Source: Falciphora oryzae (Eukaryota > Ascomycota > Sordariomycetes > Magnaporthales > Magnaporthaceae). Taken from it: 64,000 nucleotides of DNA. Within the stretch, counting starts at the first letter, position 1; each line of letters starts with the position of its first letter. The notes beneath the pieces were generated by a model. That model had not been told where the DNA came from and ran no database searches. It was given only the letters and a program-made list of their open reading frames with translations. This document shows positions 45,926 through 58,649 of the stretch, piece after piece. The position numbers and the translations under genes were made by a program. The stretch spans positions 155,607 through 219,606 of the forward strand of contig JNVV01000068.1 of NCBI GenBank assembly GCA_000733355.1. Reading direction: 5' to 3'.

Positions 45926-48811
45926 TGCGTCGTCGGAACCCGTCCATGGTTCTATTGAACTATTGCCATATTGGGTTGTCAGACCCAGTGTTCTTTTGTG
46001 TGGCGTCCGCGGTTGGTTGGCGACAGTCGTTACCTTGTTTTCCCGCTCATTCTTCTTGGCTTCCTCCGTCGTTTTTACACTGTTAATGTGTTCGGGGAAA
46101 TTCTGTTTCTTTCACTCGGTCTTGTCTATCCCCCTCTGCCTACACATCGATTTTTGTTCTTCGTCGGAGATTTATGTTCCTGGATATACCCCACGCCACC
46201 TCCCATGGTTGGTGAACCAGCTCCACGGGTCCTTCCTTTTCTTCTTCGTCATTTTCTTGCGTGATCAATACCCGTAAATGCGGGAGATAACTGGGTGGAG
46301 TCTAACCCCAATCGCATTTTTGGCGAGCTTCTGTTATTCTACTGCACCTCGATTTTGTGTGTTTTGTTTCTCTTTTTGCCTAGTTTTTCGACTCACCTCT
46401 TCGTTTGCCATATCGTCATACAGCCACCTAAGCCATTAGGTTTCCTCCCACTCCATCTTTTCACCCACCCACACGATCATACCCCTAGCGAGCGAGCATC
46501 TCTTTTGTTTTCTTCTGTTTTATTTTCGATCGCACATACGAAGGCTCGGGACCCATGGCCGCTTCTGCTCAGTGTAGTGCGTGCCCTGCTGCTGCTGTCA
46601 CTCTACTATTTTATTAACTCTTTGCATAGTCTCTTTATTATCAACTTTCGTTCTCCCGAGTTTTTGCCTTATCGGGGCTCCGCATGCGATCGATTTTACT
46701 TTTTTCTTTTTCTTCATTCTCGTTCTTGTCCAACGCCGCAGTTTCTGTTCTTGATATGTCGTTTTATACTCACCCGATCCTCCAAATGCAGGCGTTGCCG
46801 CCGCCGCAGAGATGTATGCTACAATATACCAAAGGTTTGTTTGCTGCCCTAGGTTGAAAATCGAATTGAACTTGCAAAAACCAAATGGTGTCGCCTTGTG
46901 TGATTTTCGGCTCGCAATCGTTCTCAGGAGTGACCCCTAACAGGATCCAACCAACACGATGCGACGACCAGCCGTGTATCGTTTTGAAAAACACCTTCTA
47001 ACCGCACTGTGGCTGTTCACTGTAAAGCTAACCGCATATAGTAGGCGGTCAGAAATCGCTTTCAAGGGCTGACGATACCCGGGCAGCTTATTTCGCTGCT
47101 GACACTGAAAGGCGGTTTCGCCATAATGTCGCCCTTGCCCGCCAGTTCAATGTCTCGGCTGGATCTGCACGTCTGTTACACTGACCTGCCCTGCTCCTGC
47201 GGGCTTCCTTATGACCCTGGGATTGGATGCGGAACTGCTTCATGCACACACGGTAGATCATCTTTTAGCTAGTGGCTGCAGGCGGGGCCTGCAGGGCCTC
47301 AGAGGCACGACGGCACGTCCGCATACGACATGTCACATCGGCTGTTACGAAAAGTAGATTTTGGCGTGGAGAGAAGCAACCTTCTTTGTCTAGATAGAGG
47401 GGAAAACAAGGAAACGTGGCACGCGCGCCCTCGCCGAGCTCGTCCAGCGTGCTGTGCCTGCGCGATGGCGAGCAGCTGGGTGTGTCTCAGCCCTGCCGCC
47501 CCGCTTGCTTTCCTCCAGCATTTTTTAGCTTCGCCTCCACCTTTAACTTGACGATGTGCTCTCGTCCATGCTGTTCTTCAGCATGCCCAGCAGCCGTGCT
47601 GAGCAACGGTGGCATCGACGCCGTCGAAGTGCGGGATGTGGGTGTCGGTGGCGGTCTGGATTGTATCTTGACCGCAGCGGTTGATCTGTTGCTTTGTAGG
47701 ATGCGGGTGTTTGCCGTTGTGGGTCGGAAGCCACTTTCCCCTCCTCTGGCTCCCGCGTTCCTTGTGTGTCAAAATCCAAGGGGACGTCATCTTGCCTTGT
47801 CCGAGGGTTTTGAGGTAGACAATTTCCACATAAGCCACCAAGGATAGCTTCGGCTGCGGAACGTCGGGGAATCCATATTGTTCCCACACATATGCTATCT
47901 ATTAGAACATGCAGGGACGGTTGCGAATAGGAATGTCTCTGTAAAACAGTCCCTTGTGGTCAGACCGGTTGAAAGAACTGATCCACATCCAGCCCTGGGT
48001 CCAGTCGAGATATCCACGCACGCAAAAGCTGTCTGCGTGTTTTGCTAGGGACTTCTTTGCGCCAACCTTGAACTCGAGCCGATCCCGACACATCGCATAA
48101 TTTTTTTTAAAGATGTATATATACAAGGTTGCCAAGGGACGGACGGCTTGGTGAAGACTTTGAACTGAAGAAAATGCCTGCTGCGGCCGTTTTGGTGTGG
48201 CGACCCTATGGCATTACTAAGGTCTCAGAGAAGCTATTAAGCCTTCAGCTCCTGGTTTCGGGCTCGTGTGTGCTGGCCTTGCGGCGCTCATTGTCGGATT
48301 ATTAAAAAGAATAGCAGGGAAGTGAAAAGTTCTGCCAAAGGCCCCCGGGGGATATCCCAATAAATACGCTGAATATCCACAATTATCAGATGCAATGCTT
48401 TTATATAAAACCCCAAACACTGGCTTTGCCACCCACTACGCTGGGGCTTGCCAGGTTTTGGGTGGTCATGAATAGAATGGAAGATGTAAAACACCCAAGA
48501 CTTGCCTGGAGAGAGGGCCAAATGGATGGCCGGAGAGGGAGAGAGGGGGAGAGAGCGAGATTAAATCAGGAACATTTGGCCGCTGTGGTCCTGGAGCAAC
48601 GAAGGGCAAGTGCAGGCGCCAAATTCGTAGAGTAGGCCTGGTTTTATATACACGTACACTGATGCACATTTTCCGTCATCCCCAAACACCAGCTAGTGTG
48701 ACCCGGTTGCGTTTCCATCAAGCCACCCCAGTGTCCTACAGGCATCACAGACATCCTATCCCGCCCTGTGTCTGGCCAAGTCATCTTCTAGCCACCATCT
48801 CGATATCATCA
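45926..48811. other. Intergenic, 2.9 kb
   Basis: Strongly pyrimidine-rich sequence (about 46000-46780) follows the DOCK stop and may include its 3' untranslated region. A GA-rich stretch lies at 48528-48558. No gene is supported. Confidence 0.6.
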
Positions 48812-49114
48812 TGATGAGCCCTCGGTGCCGTTGGCATCCAAGGCTGCTTGCACCGCCGCAAGCTGCTCTGAGACGGCTGCCTTCCGCTCTTCTTTGGAGC
48901 GGCCCACGCCCGTTGTTGCTAGCGCTGACAGTGCTGAGCTGCTCTGGGTGCGGACGTATCGATCAAGCATGACCGAGGGCTCTCTCTGCTCGACGCTTTG
49001 AGCCATCGGCGTGTCAGCGGCGCCATTCATGACAGAAACGAGAGTGTTAGACACACCAACGATAACATACCTCTCGTGGGATACGCGGAAGAAGGCAGCA
49101 GAGCTTTGCGACAT
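48812..49114 (-). CDS. Small protein of unknown function
   Basis: A frame of 101 codons or fewer, depending on splicing. The C-terminal half is helical and charged (GRSKEERKAAVSEQLAAVQA). An optional intron of 75 nt inside the frame (donor GTATGT after HE, acceptor CAAAG, internal CTAAC) would remove residues 16-40 without changing frame. The spliced form, about 75 residues, may be the real one because donor and branch point look good. No signal peptide, membrane segment or known family is visible. Confidence 0.45.
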
Positions 49115-50474
49115 TCTGATTGGTTGGTTGACACTTAGATACTCTTCGATGTTCTTTCTGGGGCGAGCCTTGACAGAAATGGTGATATTGGATCTTGCTG
49201 AGTGCTATCAAGCTGTAGTTTCTGTCTGCTTGATGTGAATATCTCCTTTCCTGGCAGCCTCTTTCTCAGTATAGCCGACACTGCTTTATACCCAAATCCA
49301 TCGCCATATACGGCAGCATCATGCCCCTGGCTCTTTGCGCACTTGGGCCCCTACGGCGCCGAGCACGCTTCGCAACATGGCAATTCTGATCGGCGAGACC
49401 CAACGTTGCTGGTGCAAAGGCGCGAGAAATACTTCACGCCCGGCGGGTTTCCGGCGATTAGCCTCTCTCCGTGAGTGCGCACTCCCGATTGGCACGCCGC
49501 ACAACCCCGCGCGTTGGCCGCAGCCTTACCTCCCGCCATTGGCCGGATGGCTGGCTGCCCATGTGGTTTTTTTTCCTGCACGCATTCTCGCGTTTTCCCT
49601 GTGCGCGCCCGTCCGCATGTGATATGGTGTGCGCTTCGCAGCAGCAGGACCCTGACTGTGTACATTGGACACTACATACGTGCGTCCTTCCCACCCCGCC
49701 CCCCGCCGCGCCCTGGGGGACTCCGATTGCTCAATTGCGCCCAAGGAGCGCTGACCTGGATGAGCCTGATTGGAGGGAGGCCCTGCTTCCCCCGGGCCAG
49801 CTGACCTTTTCCGTGTCGTTCGGTGCCCGTGGAGGGGTCTTGTTCTGCGCATAGGGTAGGTCTGCGCAAATGCGCGTTGCTCCCGCCATGTCGTGCAGTC
49901 TGCCGTCGTGCGCTTTGCGTTCATGCATAAATAACTCTGCTGCTTCCCGTGTCCCCTGCTCCCCAGATGGTTCACCTTCCTCACAGTCAGCCTCAGATCG
50001 CCTGAATGCGCTCCTTCTTTCACACGCACTCGGTCGAACTAGCTCTCTGCTGTCAGGGGCTCTGTCTACATTCCCAAGTCCATCCACCTCCTACCATAGT
50101 AGACATCCACTGCCACCCATACCAGCTACCGCCCGCCCAAGTGTAACCCACACGCACCTATCATAACATCAAGACATATCCGTCGACTTGTCATACCTTG
50201 AACGCACAAGCCCATCATAGCCTAAAGATATATCCATCCCCTGATCCTCCATAAATACAAGACACTGCCACATACAAGCACACACCATAGCAAGATCAGC
50301 ACCCTGACACCTCTTCCTGATTCCCATCTACTATTCACCCCTCTCTTTCTCCTTGGTCTTTACTCCTTTCTCCTCGCGGTTTCTCCACAGGCGCCCCCAA
50401 CCACCGCTTTCAGCCGCATCATGACCCACCATCGGCCTCTCTAAAAGCGTGCTCAATCTCAAGAGAGGAGAGAG
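49115..50474. other. Intergenic; divergent upstream regions, CT-rich leader
   Basis: It lies between the small minus-strand gene and the zinc-finger gene. Pyrimidine-rich sequence at 50310-50400 suits a promoter or 5' leader. No gene is supported. Confidence 0.55.
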
Positions 50475-52673
50475 ATGCTCTCCCTGCAGTCTCGAGACTT
50501 GAGAACCCCGCTTAGCTCTTTTTACCAGCCCCCTCCACCCTTTCTGTCAACCTTCAAGCTCAAGCCGGCCGCGTGCCCCAGCACACTCAACTTTAACCCC
50601 AAGTCCATTAGGTTTTCCCGCCTTTTTGGTGGTGACTACCTAAACATGGGCAAGGGAAGCCAAGGTGGTTTCAACAACTACTTCGCCAAGACTCCTGGCC
50701 AGCGACAAACCCAGTCGCAGGCCAAATCCACCGGCAACGTATGTTTCCTTTTAAAACACTCATTTCCAGTCGCCAAACACTTCTCTACCCAGGTACTCTG
50801 TATGCTGACAATGTCCATGGGGCAGAAAACTCGCACTTCAAGCTCCTCTTCATCTCGGAGCGGCTCCAGCGTGGATTCCAGCGGTAAAACTAAATCTTGC
50901 TCCAGGTTGGTCTTCATAGCATTATCATATGTGCTGCTCTATTCCATTTTCCAGGAAGCCCTGTTTCGAAACCGGGCGTATTTCTCCATCTGTAGTTTCT
51001 CTCGCGCTCCGTTGCTGACATGGCCACCATCCTGAACCAGTATCAAGGAAGCTCTCGCCGTCAACGCCGGCAGCCCTCGAAATGCAATCGCCAGTGCGCC
51101 GCTGATCCACCGGAGCGCCAAGCACAGCGCGTACGAGACGGAGAGCGACGATGACGCCTCCGACTGTTCCAGCGGCAGCGGCCTGGACTCCCCGAGGTCG
51201 TACGCCAGCAGCAACAGCTCTCTGTCCTCCATCCCGGGGCACCTCCTCCGGGATCGCATCCTCGAGCGGAGGAAGCAGGAGCTGGTCGACGAGGTTATGG
51301 CCCGCTTCTTCGCCTCCTTCTCCCCGTGGCTGGAGGCCAACTTCGGCGTCGAGTGCTACGACGACGGGGGCCGCGGCGGGGGCGGCGGTGGCGGCAGTGG
51401 AGGTCGCAGCGGCAGCGGCGGGGCCTGGAACGCCGGCGGCTCCGGCGGGTCGGGTGGGTCCTCCGGCGGCGGCAGCAAGAAGAGGCAGCAGAGGGACGAC
51501 ACCGACTCCGGTGGCGAGGGCGGCTGCGGCTCCGGCGACGAGGGCAACGGCGGCCGCAGGGGCAACACCAAGCGCCCCAGGCGCGACAGCGGCACGCGCC
51601 GGCACGGCCCGAGGTTCGCTTGCCCGTTCTTCAAGAACGACCAGAAGCGGTACGGAAAGGTGCAGACGTGCTGCGGACCGGGGTGGGATGCCGATAACAT
51701 TCATCGTTTGAAGTATGCACCGTTTTCCTTTGTGCTTCTCGTCTTTCTTTCTCTTCCCCTCTCCTCTTCGTTATGCCTAGCTCAAGCTGGACTAGACAAT
51801 ACTCATTACTTCCAATGCAGGGAACACCTCGAGCGCAAGCACTCGGCTCCGGAATATCTTTGCAAACGATGCCTGGTCGACTTCAAGGAAGAGGAAGTCC
51901 TGGAAAAGCACCAGAGGTCCGATAAGGGCTGCCAGAAGAGAGAGCGCAAGCACGACGACATGCCCCTCACCAGGGAGCAGATGAAGAAGCTCAAGGCCAA
52001 GTTCAAGACCGGGCTCACAGCCCGAGAGAAGTGGGAGAGAATCTACGCGATTGTCTTTCCAGACGCCGAGATCCCCAAGAATCCCTGTAAGGAGTCTTTC
52101 CCAGCCCTTTTGCACACGAGTGCTAGATTAGATCTAGCTAACGGGCTGTATGCCTACCTAGACTACGATGGCGAGATCAGCAAGCTACAGCAATTTGGAG
52201 AGTTCCTCGGCCGCGAACTCCCCACGCTCATCCGCCAGAACGCCGAGGCCGACAAGTCCCTGCAGGAGCTCGAGAGGGTCTTCAAGGGAAACTTCAACAC
52301 ATATATTACAAAGGCCGTCAGCGCCTTGTCCCAGCGCTTCCAGGAGCAGCAGCAGCCTGGGGAGCAGCAGACGGCGGCGATCAAGGCCGAGTCGATGGCC
52401 AAATACCATTGCCCGCCGTCTCCTTCGACCGAGAGCACCGACTCGCTGCCTTCTCCTGACCCTCGTGGCCTGTCGCTCCCAGACGGCTTCCCCGATTTCC
52501 CGGAGTCGGGCCACCCGGCCCCAGACTCCTTGATGTCGATGCAGCCAATGGACCCGTCGCTTACACCCATTTTTGATGAGCTGCTGTTCTCTGGCGGCGG
52601 TTACCCCGACGGCCAGCCTCAGGGGTATCCAACCTGGACCCTGTCTGATGCCTCCTTTTCTGGGTATTCTTAG
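50475..52673 (+). CDS. C2H2-type zinc-finger protein, 5 exons
   Basis: Proposed exons are 50475-50738, 50826-50905, 51041-51712, 51821-52086 and 52162-52673, giving 597 residues. The last two introns are clear. The first two are tentative: the second uses a GTTGGT donor, and an alternative acceptor for the first lies near 50791. The start may instead be the Met at 50646 (MGKGSQGGF). After a Ser-rich N-terminal part comes a Gly-rich spacer. Then a zinc-finger region begins FACPFFKNDQKRY with HLERKH, followed by a second C2H2-like unit YLCKRCLVDF with EKHQ. A helical segment and a Pro/Ser-rich C-terminus follow. This layout is common in filamentous ascomycete nuclear proteins, some encoded near heterokaryon-incompatibility genes. 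Its DNA target and role are unknown. Confidence 0.78.
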
Positions 52674-53095
52674 CCTTTGTCAAGTGACCCTTTTCTCAGC
52701 GGATCCTAGGCACTCTTTCACCACCGAATCTAGCCTGCTGGGTTCTTGACGTTTTTTCTAGCTATCTGGCTGTACAACGGACGCGTCTGCTATTCTCTCC
52801 TTTGTTTTATGCACACGAGGCTTCTGTTGTACTTTTCTCTCTCCGTTGTGTTTTGCCTATCTTATTCCATACGGAGCAAATAACGATAAATAAACGTCAG
52901 GCCGGGTACGGGTTTGGTGGACTAAAAAGAAAGGATGTGGGAGGTTGTCCTAACAGCAAACGCAATCGCGTGTCATTTCCTTTGTTCTTAATCGTTATTT
53001 TTTCCGCAAGACCTCAATACACGAAAACGAATTACGACAATCGACAGTCTTCTCGCCATCGTACGCTAGTGGATAACTGCACATTTCGGGCCCAC
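52674..53095. other. Intergenic between convergent genes
   Basis: It is the 3' flank of the zinc-finger gene and of the nitrilase. An AATAAA-like signal (CGATAAATAAACG) is at about 52882-52894. Nothing else is supported. Confidence 0.6.
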
Positions 53096-54739
53096 CTAAT
53101 AATATGGCAGTGGGCTGAGGTCAAGCCCCTCGACAGAGAACTTGAAAGAGTCGTTCCGGGAGTAGCTGCCGGCCGCGTCGAGATCCAGCCTGCCGCGGAT
53201 GCAGTCCTCAAAGTCGGCATCGGCAATGTTGATGGTCGAATCGTCCTCCCACTGCGGCTCGGCCAAGACGTCGCCGTACGGGCCGGTGATGCAGGAGCCA
53301 CCTCGTGAGGTGAACTGGCCGCCCGATGGCCGGGTTTTCTTGCCGCCCTGGGTCGTGAAAACACTATTTGTGGCAGCTGCATCCAATTTACCCCTGGCAT
53401 CGTGGGTCCCCGCTCTGCTCTCGATCTCTCCGCCGTCTATGCCGTCGTCGTCCGCTTTGGAGCAGAGGACGATCTCGTTGCCGTCCTCGTCAAAGACCGA
53501 CTTTCTGCGCCTGGCGCTACCGGCCCTGACCGTGGTCCTTGGGCTGACGTTGCGGGGCTTGTCCCGGTAAGGCAACACAATCTCGTTCCCGTCTTCCGTG
53601 ATGATCGATGACCTCCTACGGCGGCTCGGGATGGGCGGGGGGTCCGCCGACTCGACATCGTATTCACCACCCACGGCCACCGGCCCTGCCGACATCCAGG
53701 AGGTGCCACCGTCGCTACCTGCCGGTTCATTCCCCAAGACGCTGCTGACGCTGCCATCCTTGTCCTGTAGAGCGCTGTTTTGCTGTTGTTGCTGGAAGCC
53801 GCCGCCGCTGCTAGAAGATGGGCTTTGACGCACGCACATGTTGGCGCTGACGACGAAACACCGCCCCTCGGCGCCGACGGTGCGCATCAGGGACAGCCAG
53901 GCGTCGCGGCCGTCGGCCGTAGGCGCCAGATAGAGGTTGATGTTTTGGGCGTACAGGGCCTGGCGCAGCAGCGGCATGTAGCTCTCCCAGCAGATAGCTG
54001 CTGCCATGTTGATGCGCGTGCCTCGGATCGTGGTCGAAACAGCGCGTAGCGTGGCTGGGGAGCCCTGGGCCCAGACTAGGCGCTCGCTTCCCGTCTATAA
54101 GAGGGAAAAGGAGGTGGGGTTAGCGATTGTGCTAGGGACCAGAACATACCCATGGGGAAGGAAAGGGGAGCTTACCGGCATAACCTTCCTGCGCTTGCCA
54201 ATCATGCCGAGCTTGGGGCAGACGTAGACGGCCGCGCAGTAGAGACTGCCACCGGCGCGCTCGATGCAGCCGACGACGAGGAAGACGCCGGTCCGACGCG
54301 CAATGTCCTCGAGCTTCTCCCGCGTGCCATCTCCCCTCTTGGCGCCGGTCCCTGCCGAGCGGGGACGGTTCGGCGCGCCCACATTGTGAATCCCGCCGCC
54401 AGAGGAGGCGTCGTGGTCTGCCTCGAGCCGCCTCTCCACCCAGGCGCTGCCGGCGCCCGCGCCTCCAGGGCCGACCGTGTCGCCGAGGTCGACGGCGGCG
54501 CGGAAGTAGCGGCGGAACTCCTCGCGGCCCTCGGCGGACCGGTTGCCGATGGCGCACCCAAAGGTCGATCCGCGCGGGTAGCCGCCTATGAAAGCCTCGG
54601 GCAGGAGCAGGATGTCGACGCCTAGCCCGGAAGCCTGGATGACGACGCGCTCTAGCAGCGCTAGAGTCTCGGCGGTTGTGGCCTGCGTTGCCGGGGAGGC
54701 CGTCCCAAGTCTGATGGTCTGGGGCGATGGCGCAGGCAT
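53096..54739 (-). CDS. Nitrilase-family enzyme with a large internal insertion, 2 exons
   Basis: Exons 54176-54739 and 53096-54094 join in phase (81-nt intron) to 520 residues; typical nitrilases have about 350. The catalytic triad is intact: E48 in PEAFIGGYPRG, K185 in GKRRKVMP and C223 in AAICWESYM. The enzyme should hydrolyse a nitrile to acid and ammonia; a cyanide hydratase is less likely. About 175 residues (277-450) are inserted between FVVSANMCV and GGSCITGPYGD. The insert is polar and has two related motifs, RRRRSSIITEDGNEIVL and RRRKSVFDEDGNEIVL, spaced 37 residues apart. The insert starts with poly-Ser and poly-Gln. Both flanking parts fit the nitrilase fold, so the insert is likely a surface loop. 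Confidence 0.88.
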
Positions 54740-55372
54740 GATGCTGATGTTATGGCTAGTATGTTTCGAGTACCGCCTTCACTTGGATGGAAAGCTCCTT
54801 GTACTAAGGCATGCGAGGGGGAACGAGATGAGAAGCGGAATGCGAGACTTGAATTCTAAAATGGCTCGGCCATTGGTTATCATTACCCCGCACGCCCTGT
54901 CATTTAGACGGCGTCTGATGGTCATGAGAGAAAGCTAACAAAATTGGAGAAATAGGATTTGACGAGATTTGGGCAGGAGATGTGACGTAATAGTCTAGGC
55001 CCGCAGCAAGCCGACGAGGTTGGCCCGGGCAGGCCTCAACTGAGGAGTGGAAGGCGCAAAAGGAAATAGAGAGCGTCCACCCGCGCCGTGTCTTGAACAT
55101 AAACATTGAAACGTTTTTAATTCCCATATCCGCCTAGCTCTAAATTTTCATTTTGTTAACATCAAAAACATGGATCAATCCAAGTTTGGTACCACAAACC
55201 AAGAACCCTGTTCTTTTGCTTTGCCTCCCATCCGCCGTCTAGGCTGAGTCCTTTCTAGGAAACTCTATGCATTGGCTTCGTAGCTCGAGGGCAGGCAACC
55301 CAAGACGGCCCCGCGCTAGGACCGATCTCCTGGCAATCATTAGGTGAATAGAGGTAATTGGATGATTGCCAG
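54740..55372. other. Intergenic; upstream of the nitrilase, downstream of chorismate synthase
   Basis: AT-rich sequence at 55090-55170. No gene is supported. Confidence 0.6.
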
Positions 55373-56644
55373 CTACTGCTTCGCGGCTTCCGCTGAGACC
55401 CCATTGCCGGCAGGCGGGCCCGATGGTACCGTCTGGCTCAGTGCCGGTAGGAGGCTCCTAGCTGTGTGCCTGGCCTGCTGGGTGAGCAGGGCATCCATGA
55501 GCACGATGGCCGCCATGGCCTCAACGATGGGCACAGCGCGGGGCACAACGCAGGGGTCGTGCCTTCCCTTGGCCGCCAGCACGCCCTCGGACTCGCCATC
55601 GTACGTAGCGGTCCGCTGCTCCTGGCCAATGGTCGCTGGCGGCTTGAAAGCCACGCTGAAGTAGATAGGGGCTCCGTTGGTGATGCCGCCCTGGATGCCG
55701 CCCGAGAAGTTGGTCTTGGTTGTCAGCTTGGGCTTGGTCCGCCCAAACTGGTGCTGCTGTTCTGCCGTCTCCTCCTCGGCCGGGGCCTTGACGAAGGGGT
55801 CGTTGTGTATGGAGCCTGGGATCTGGCAGCCGCCGAAACCGGAGCCGATCTCAAACCCCTTGGTGGCAGGGATGCTAAGCATGGCGTGCGCGAGCATGGC
55901 CTCGAGCTTGTCGAAGCACGGCTCGCCCAGACCGGCGGGGGCGTTGCGGATGACGCAGTGGACGGTGCCGCCGATGCTGTCCTCGCGCTCCTTGAAGTCG
56001 GCGATGAGGTCGCGCATCTTCTTTGCTGCAGCCGCATCTGGGCAGCGGACGGGCTGGTGGGCGTCCACGGTGGCGCGGTTGACCGTCTGGAGCAGCGACA
56101 GGAACTCGGGATTCGTGCAGGGGGTCGGGTGCTCCGGAGTGGGCGGGAACAGGAAGGCGTTGCCGACGGAGCTGACAAAGGCGGTGATCTCGACGCCATA
56201 GGCCAGACGCAGGTATTTCTCGGCGATGGCGCCGGCAGCAACGCGGCCGATGGTCTCGCGCGCGGAGCTCCGGCCACCGCCGCTGCTGGCCTTGACGCCG
56301 TACTTCTCGAGGTAGGTCCAGTCGGCGTGGCTGGGGCGGGGGTACAGGTCCATGGTGCTGTTGCCGTAGTCGCGGGGCCGCTGGTCCTTGTTGAGCACGC
56401 GCAGGGCGATCGGGGTGCCTAGGGTGACGCCGAACTCGGTGCCCGACTGGATCTCGACCTTGTCGGCCTCGTTGCGCGGCGTCGTGATGTCGGACTGGCC
56501 CGGCCGCCGCCTGTCCATGTGCGGTTGGATGTCGTCCTCCGTCAGCTGCATCCCGGGCGGGACGCCGTCCACGATGCACCCGACCGAGCGGCAGTGCGAC
56601 TCGCCATACGTCGTGACGCGGAAGGTGGTGCCGAAGGTCGACAT
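55373..56644 (-). CDS. ARO2: Chorismate synthase
   Basis: A single exon of 423 residues. It converts 5-enolpyruvylshikimate-3-phosphate to chorismate, the last step of the shikimate pathway that feeds Phe, Tyr, Trp and aromatic secondary metabolites. Signatures: [18 protein letters not shown] near the N-terminus, [18 protein letters not shown], and [17 protein letters not shown] near the end. The enzyme needs reduced FMN; fungal members are bifunctional and carry NADPH-dependent flavin reductase activity. The start at [10 protein letters not shown] is the family's usual one; the frame is open for 59 more codons upstream, which are not conserved in character. It is divergent from the lipoate ligase gene with a 485-bp spacer. 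Confidence 0.97.
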   Translation of the reverse strand: MSTFGTTFRVTTYGESHCRSVGCIVDGVPPGMQLTEDDIQPHMDRRRPGQSDITTPRNEADKVEIQSGTEFGVTLGTPIALRVLNKDQRPRDYGNSTMDLYPRPSHADWTYLEKYGVKASSGGGRSSARETIGRVAAGAIAEKYLRLAYGVEITAFVSSVGNAFLFPPTPEHPTPCTNPEFLSLLQTVNRATVDAHQPVRCPDAAAAKKMRDLIADFKEREDSIGGTVHCVIRNAPAGLGEPCFDKLEAMLAHAMLSIPATKGFEIGSGFGGCQIPGSIHNDPFVKAPAEEETAEQQHQFGRTKPKLTTKTNFSGGIQGGITNGAPIYFSVAFKPPATIGQEQRTATYDGESEGVLAAKGRHDPCVVPRAVPIVEAMAAIVLMDALLTQQARHTARSLLPALSQTVPSGPPAGNGVSAEAAKQ

Positions 56645-57129
56645 TGTGACGGTGTGGGGGGAGCCTTGGGCTTGCCGTCGCCCGAGTGCAATTACAAAAC
56701 GGACAATTGGCTCGTGGATGCCACACAAGCCGCCGGCAACGGGTCGTATCGGTTGCTCGAGGGTAGTTATGGGCGCGATAGAAGTCTGGCTCTGAGGGCT
56801 GGTCGAGAAAAACTGCAACAAAGAAACACCAGAAAACCGAAATCTTCAATGACAGCCAGAGTCATACCACACACCACCCCTACACCCCGCGCCTGCGAGA
56901 ATCGGAGGGCGGGCGGTGGGGGTCGTTTTTCCAGCAGCAGGGATATTAGCTGGGTGGTGGGGTAGCTGGGGGACGGAATGACATCAGGCTAAGCCGGATT
57001 GGGAAATACCGTCCCAACAATCGATTTCGGTCCCTGCATCGCAATGTGAGGATTTTCTTGGGCCGGCGTCGCATTCGCGAGCTTGAGAAAGGCGCGCTAC
57101 CGATCTAGCAGAGCCACATCCATCCACGT
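56645..57129. promoter_or_regulatory. Divergent promoter region between chorismate synthase and lipoate ligase
   Basis: The 485-bp spacer lies between two start codons facing away from each other. No TATA box stands out, as is common for housekeeping genes. Confidence 0.5.
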
Positions 57130-58649
57130 ATGGCTCTCCGGCATGCGCAGGCCGCCGGCCGGGTCGTCAATGTCGTCGGCCGCGCCTTGACCGAGGCCGC
57201 GTCGAACCCCCAGCACCGGCTGCAGATATACGTGTCTCGTGACCAGGACCCCCACGTGAACCTCGCCATCGAACAGCACCTGCTCGAGGCCTCGCACCGC
57301 GATTCCCGCATCCTCTTCCTCTACGCCAACCGGCCCAGCGTCATCATAGGCCGCAGCCAGAACCCCTGGCTCGAGACGGACCTCGCCCGCATCCGCAATG
57401 GCCTCCCCCCGCTGCCGTCTGCAGGAAGCAGCAGCCCCAGTAGCGACGCCGCCGCCACAGTCCCCGTCGACATCGTCCGGCGGCGCTCCGGCGGCGGCGC
57501 CGTCTTCCACGACTGGGGCAACATGAACTACAGCGTCATCGCCCCGCGCGCCAACTTCGACCCGGACAGGCACGCCCTGATGGTCGCCGCCGCCCTGCGC
57601 GAGTCCATGGCCGTCCCCGGGGTACGCGTCACGGAGCGCCATGACATCGTCATGGACATCCCCGTCTCCCCCGTCCCGGCTGTGTCGTCGTCATCGCCGC
57701 CGCCGCAGGCCGCCAGCCCCAGCCCCGCCACTAGCAGCGCGCCGGCGGCCTCGACCTTCAAGATCTCGGGCTCCGCCTACCGTCTCAACGGCATGCGCTC
57801 CCTGCACCACGGGACCTGCCTCCTCTGCTCGCCCTACCTGTCGCAGATCGGACCTCTGCTGCGCTCGCCCGCCGAGCCGTTTCTTCGCTCCACCGGCATC
57901 GCCAGCGTGCGCTCGCCCGTGCGCAACGTCGGCGTCGACCCCGCCGCCTTCCAGGCCGCCGTGCGCGACCACTTCACGTCAAAGTACCAGCACCTGGTCA
58001 GCGGTGATGATTCTCTCTTCGTCGGGAGCGTAGGTTCCGACGCCGTCGAGACCCCCGAGGTGGCAAAGGTGGTCGCGGAAGTACGGGTAAGCCGCAGAGC
58101 CGGATACTACTCTTATTAGACTCCGTGAATGATATCCTTTTCCATGGGCGTTCGTGTCACTAACCGACTCCTCTGTTGGTCAAGTCGCCCGGGTGGAAGT
58201 TTGGTCAAACCACGCAGTTCACCTTTTCAACGCACTCAACCGGGGACGACCCAAGGGAGAGGCCACCTCCGCCCCCCGAGATTCCCTCTGATGTTAGTGT
58301 TTTTCGCTTTCGGCATCACCTCATCGCTGACAAACGAGACACTGCTGATCTCCGCCCGTTAATGCACAAGTTGCTGACGCGTCACATCTAGTTTCGGGCG
58401 ACTATGACGATACGCTATGGCAAAATCAAGGACTGCGATATAAGCGGCCTTGACTCCGCCTCATCACCACCGCAACACGCCAACTGCGGGACCGAGGCCA
58501 CGGCGGCTCTCAACAGCGCCCTAGTGGGCCTGAATCTGTACGAAATCACGGACTGGCGGAACATACTGGCCGGCCTGTCGCCTGCCTCGCCAGCCACCTT
58601 GTCCGTTGGCAGCTGGCTGAACAGTATCTTTGGAAACAACTGCCCCTGA
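57130..58649 (+). CDS. AIM22: Lipoate-protein ligase A, mitochondrial (AIM22-like), 3 exons
   Basis: Exons 57130-58086, 58185-58292 and 58392-58649 join in phase to 440 residues. It attaches lipoate to lysines of lipoyl domains (pyruvate and 2-oxoglutarate dehydrogenases, glycine cleavage H protein) in mitochondria. The N-terminus (MALRHAQAAGRVVNVVGRAL) looks like a presequence. The core has NLAIEQHLL, NRPSVIIGRSQNPW and RRRSGGGAVFHDWGN (117-131). After a Ser/Pro/Ala-rich loop comes KISGSAYRL with the probable adenylate-contacting Lys. Exons 2 and 3 give the C-terminal accessory domain (WKFGQTTQFTF; YGKIKDCDI). The second intron has a GTTAGT donor. It is convergent with the VPS11 gene. Confidence 0.9.

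Noticed and set aside
48528..48558. GA-rich stretch as candidate repeat array
   Set aside because: Imperfect simple sequence; no regular unit and spacer, so neither a CRISPR nor a minisatellite.
55466..56422. Plus-strand open frame of 318 codons opposite chorismate synthase
   Set aside because: It is the antisense shadow of a highly conserved enzyme; no motif of its own.
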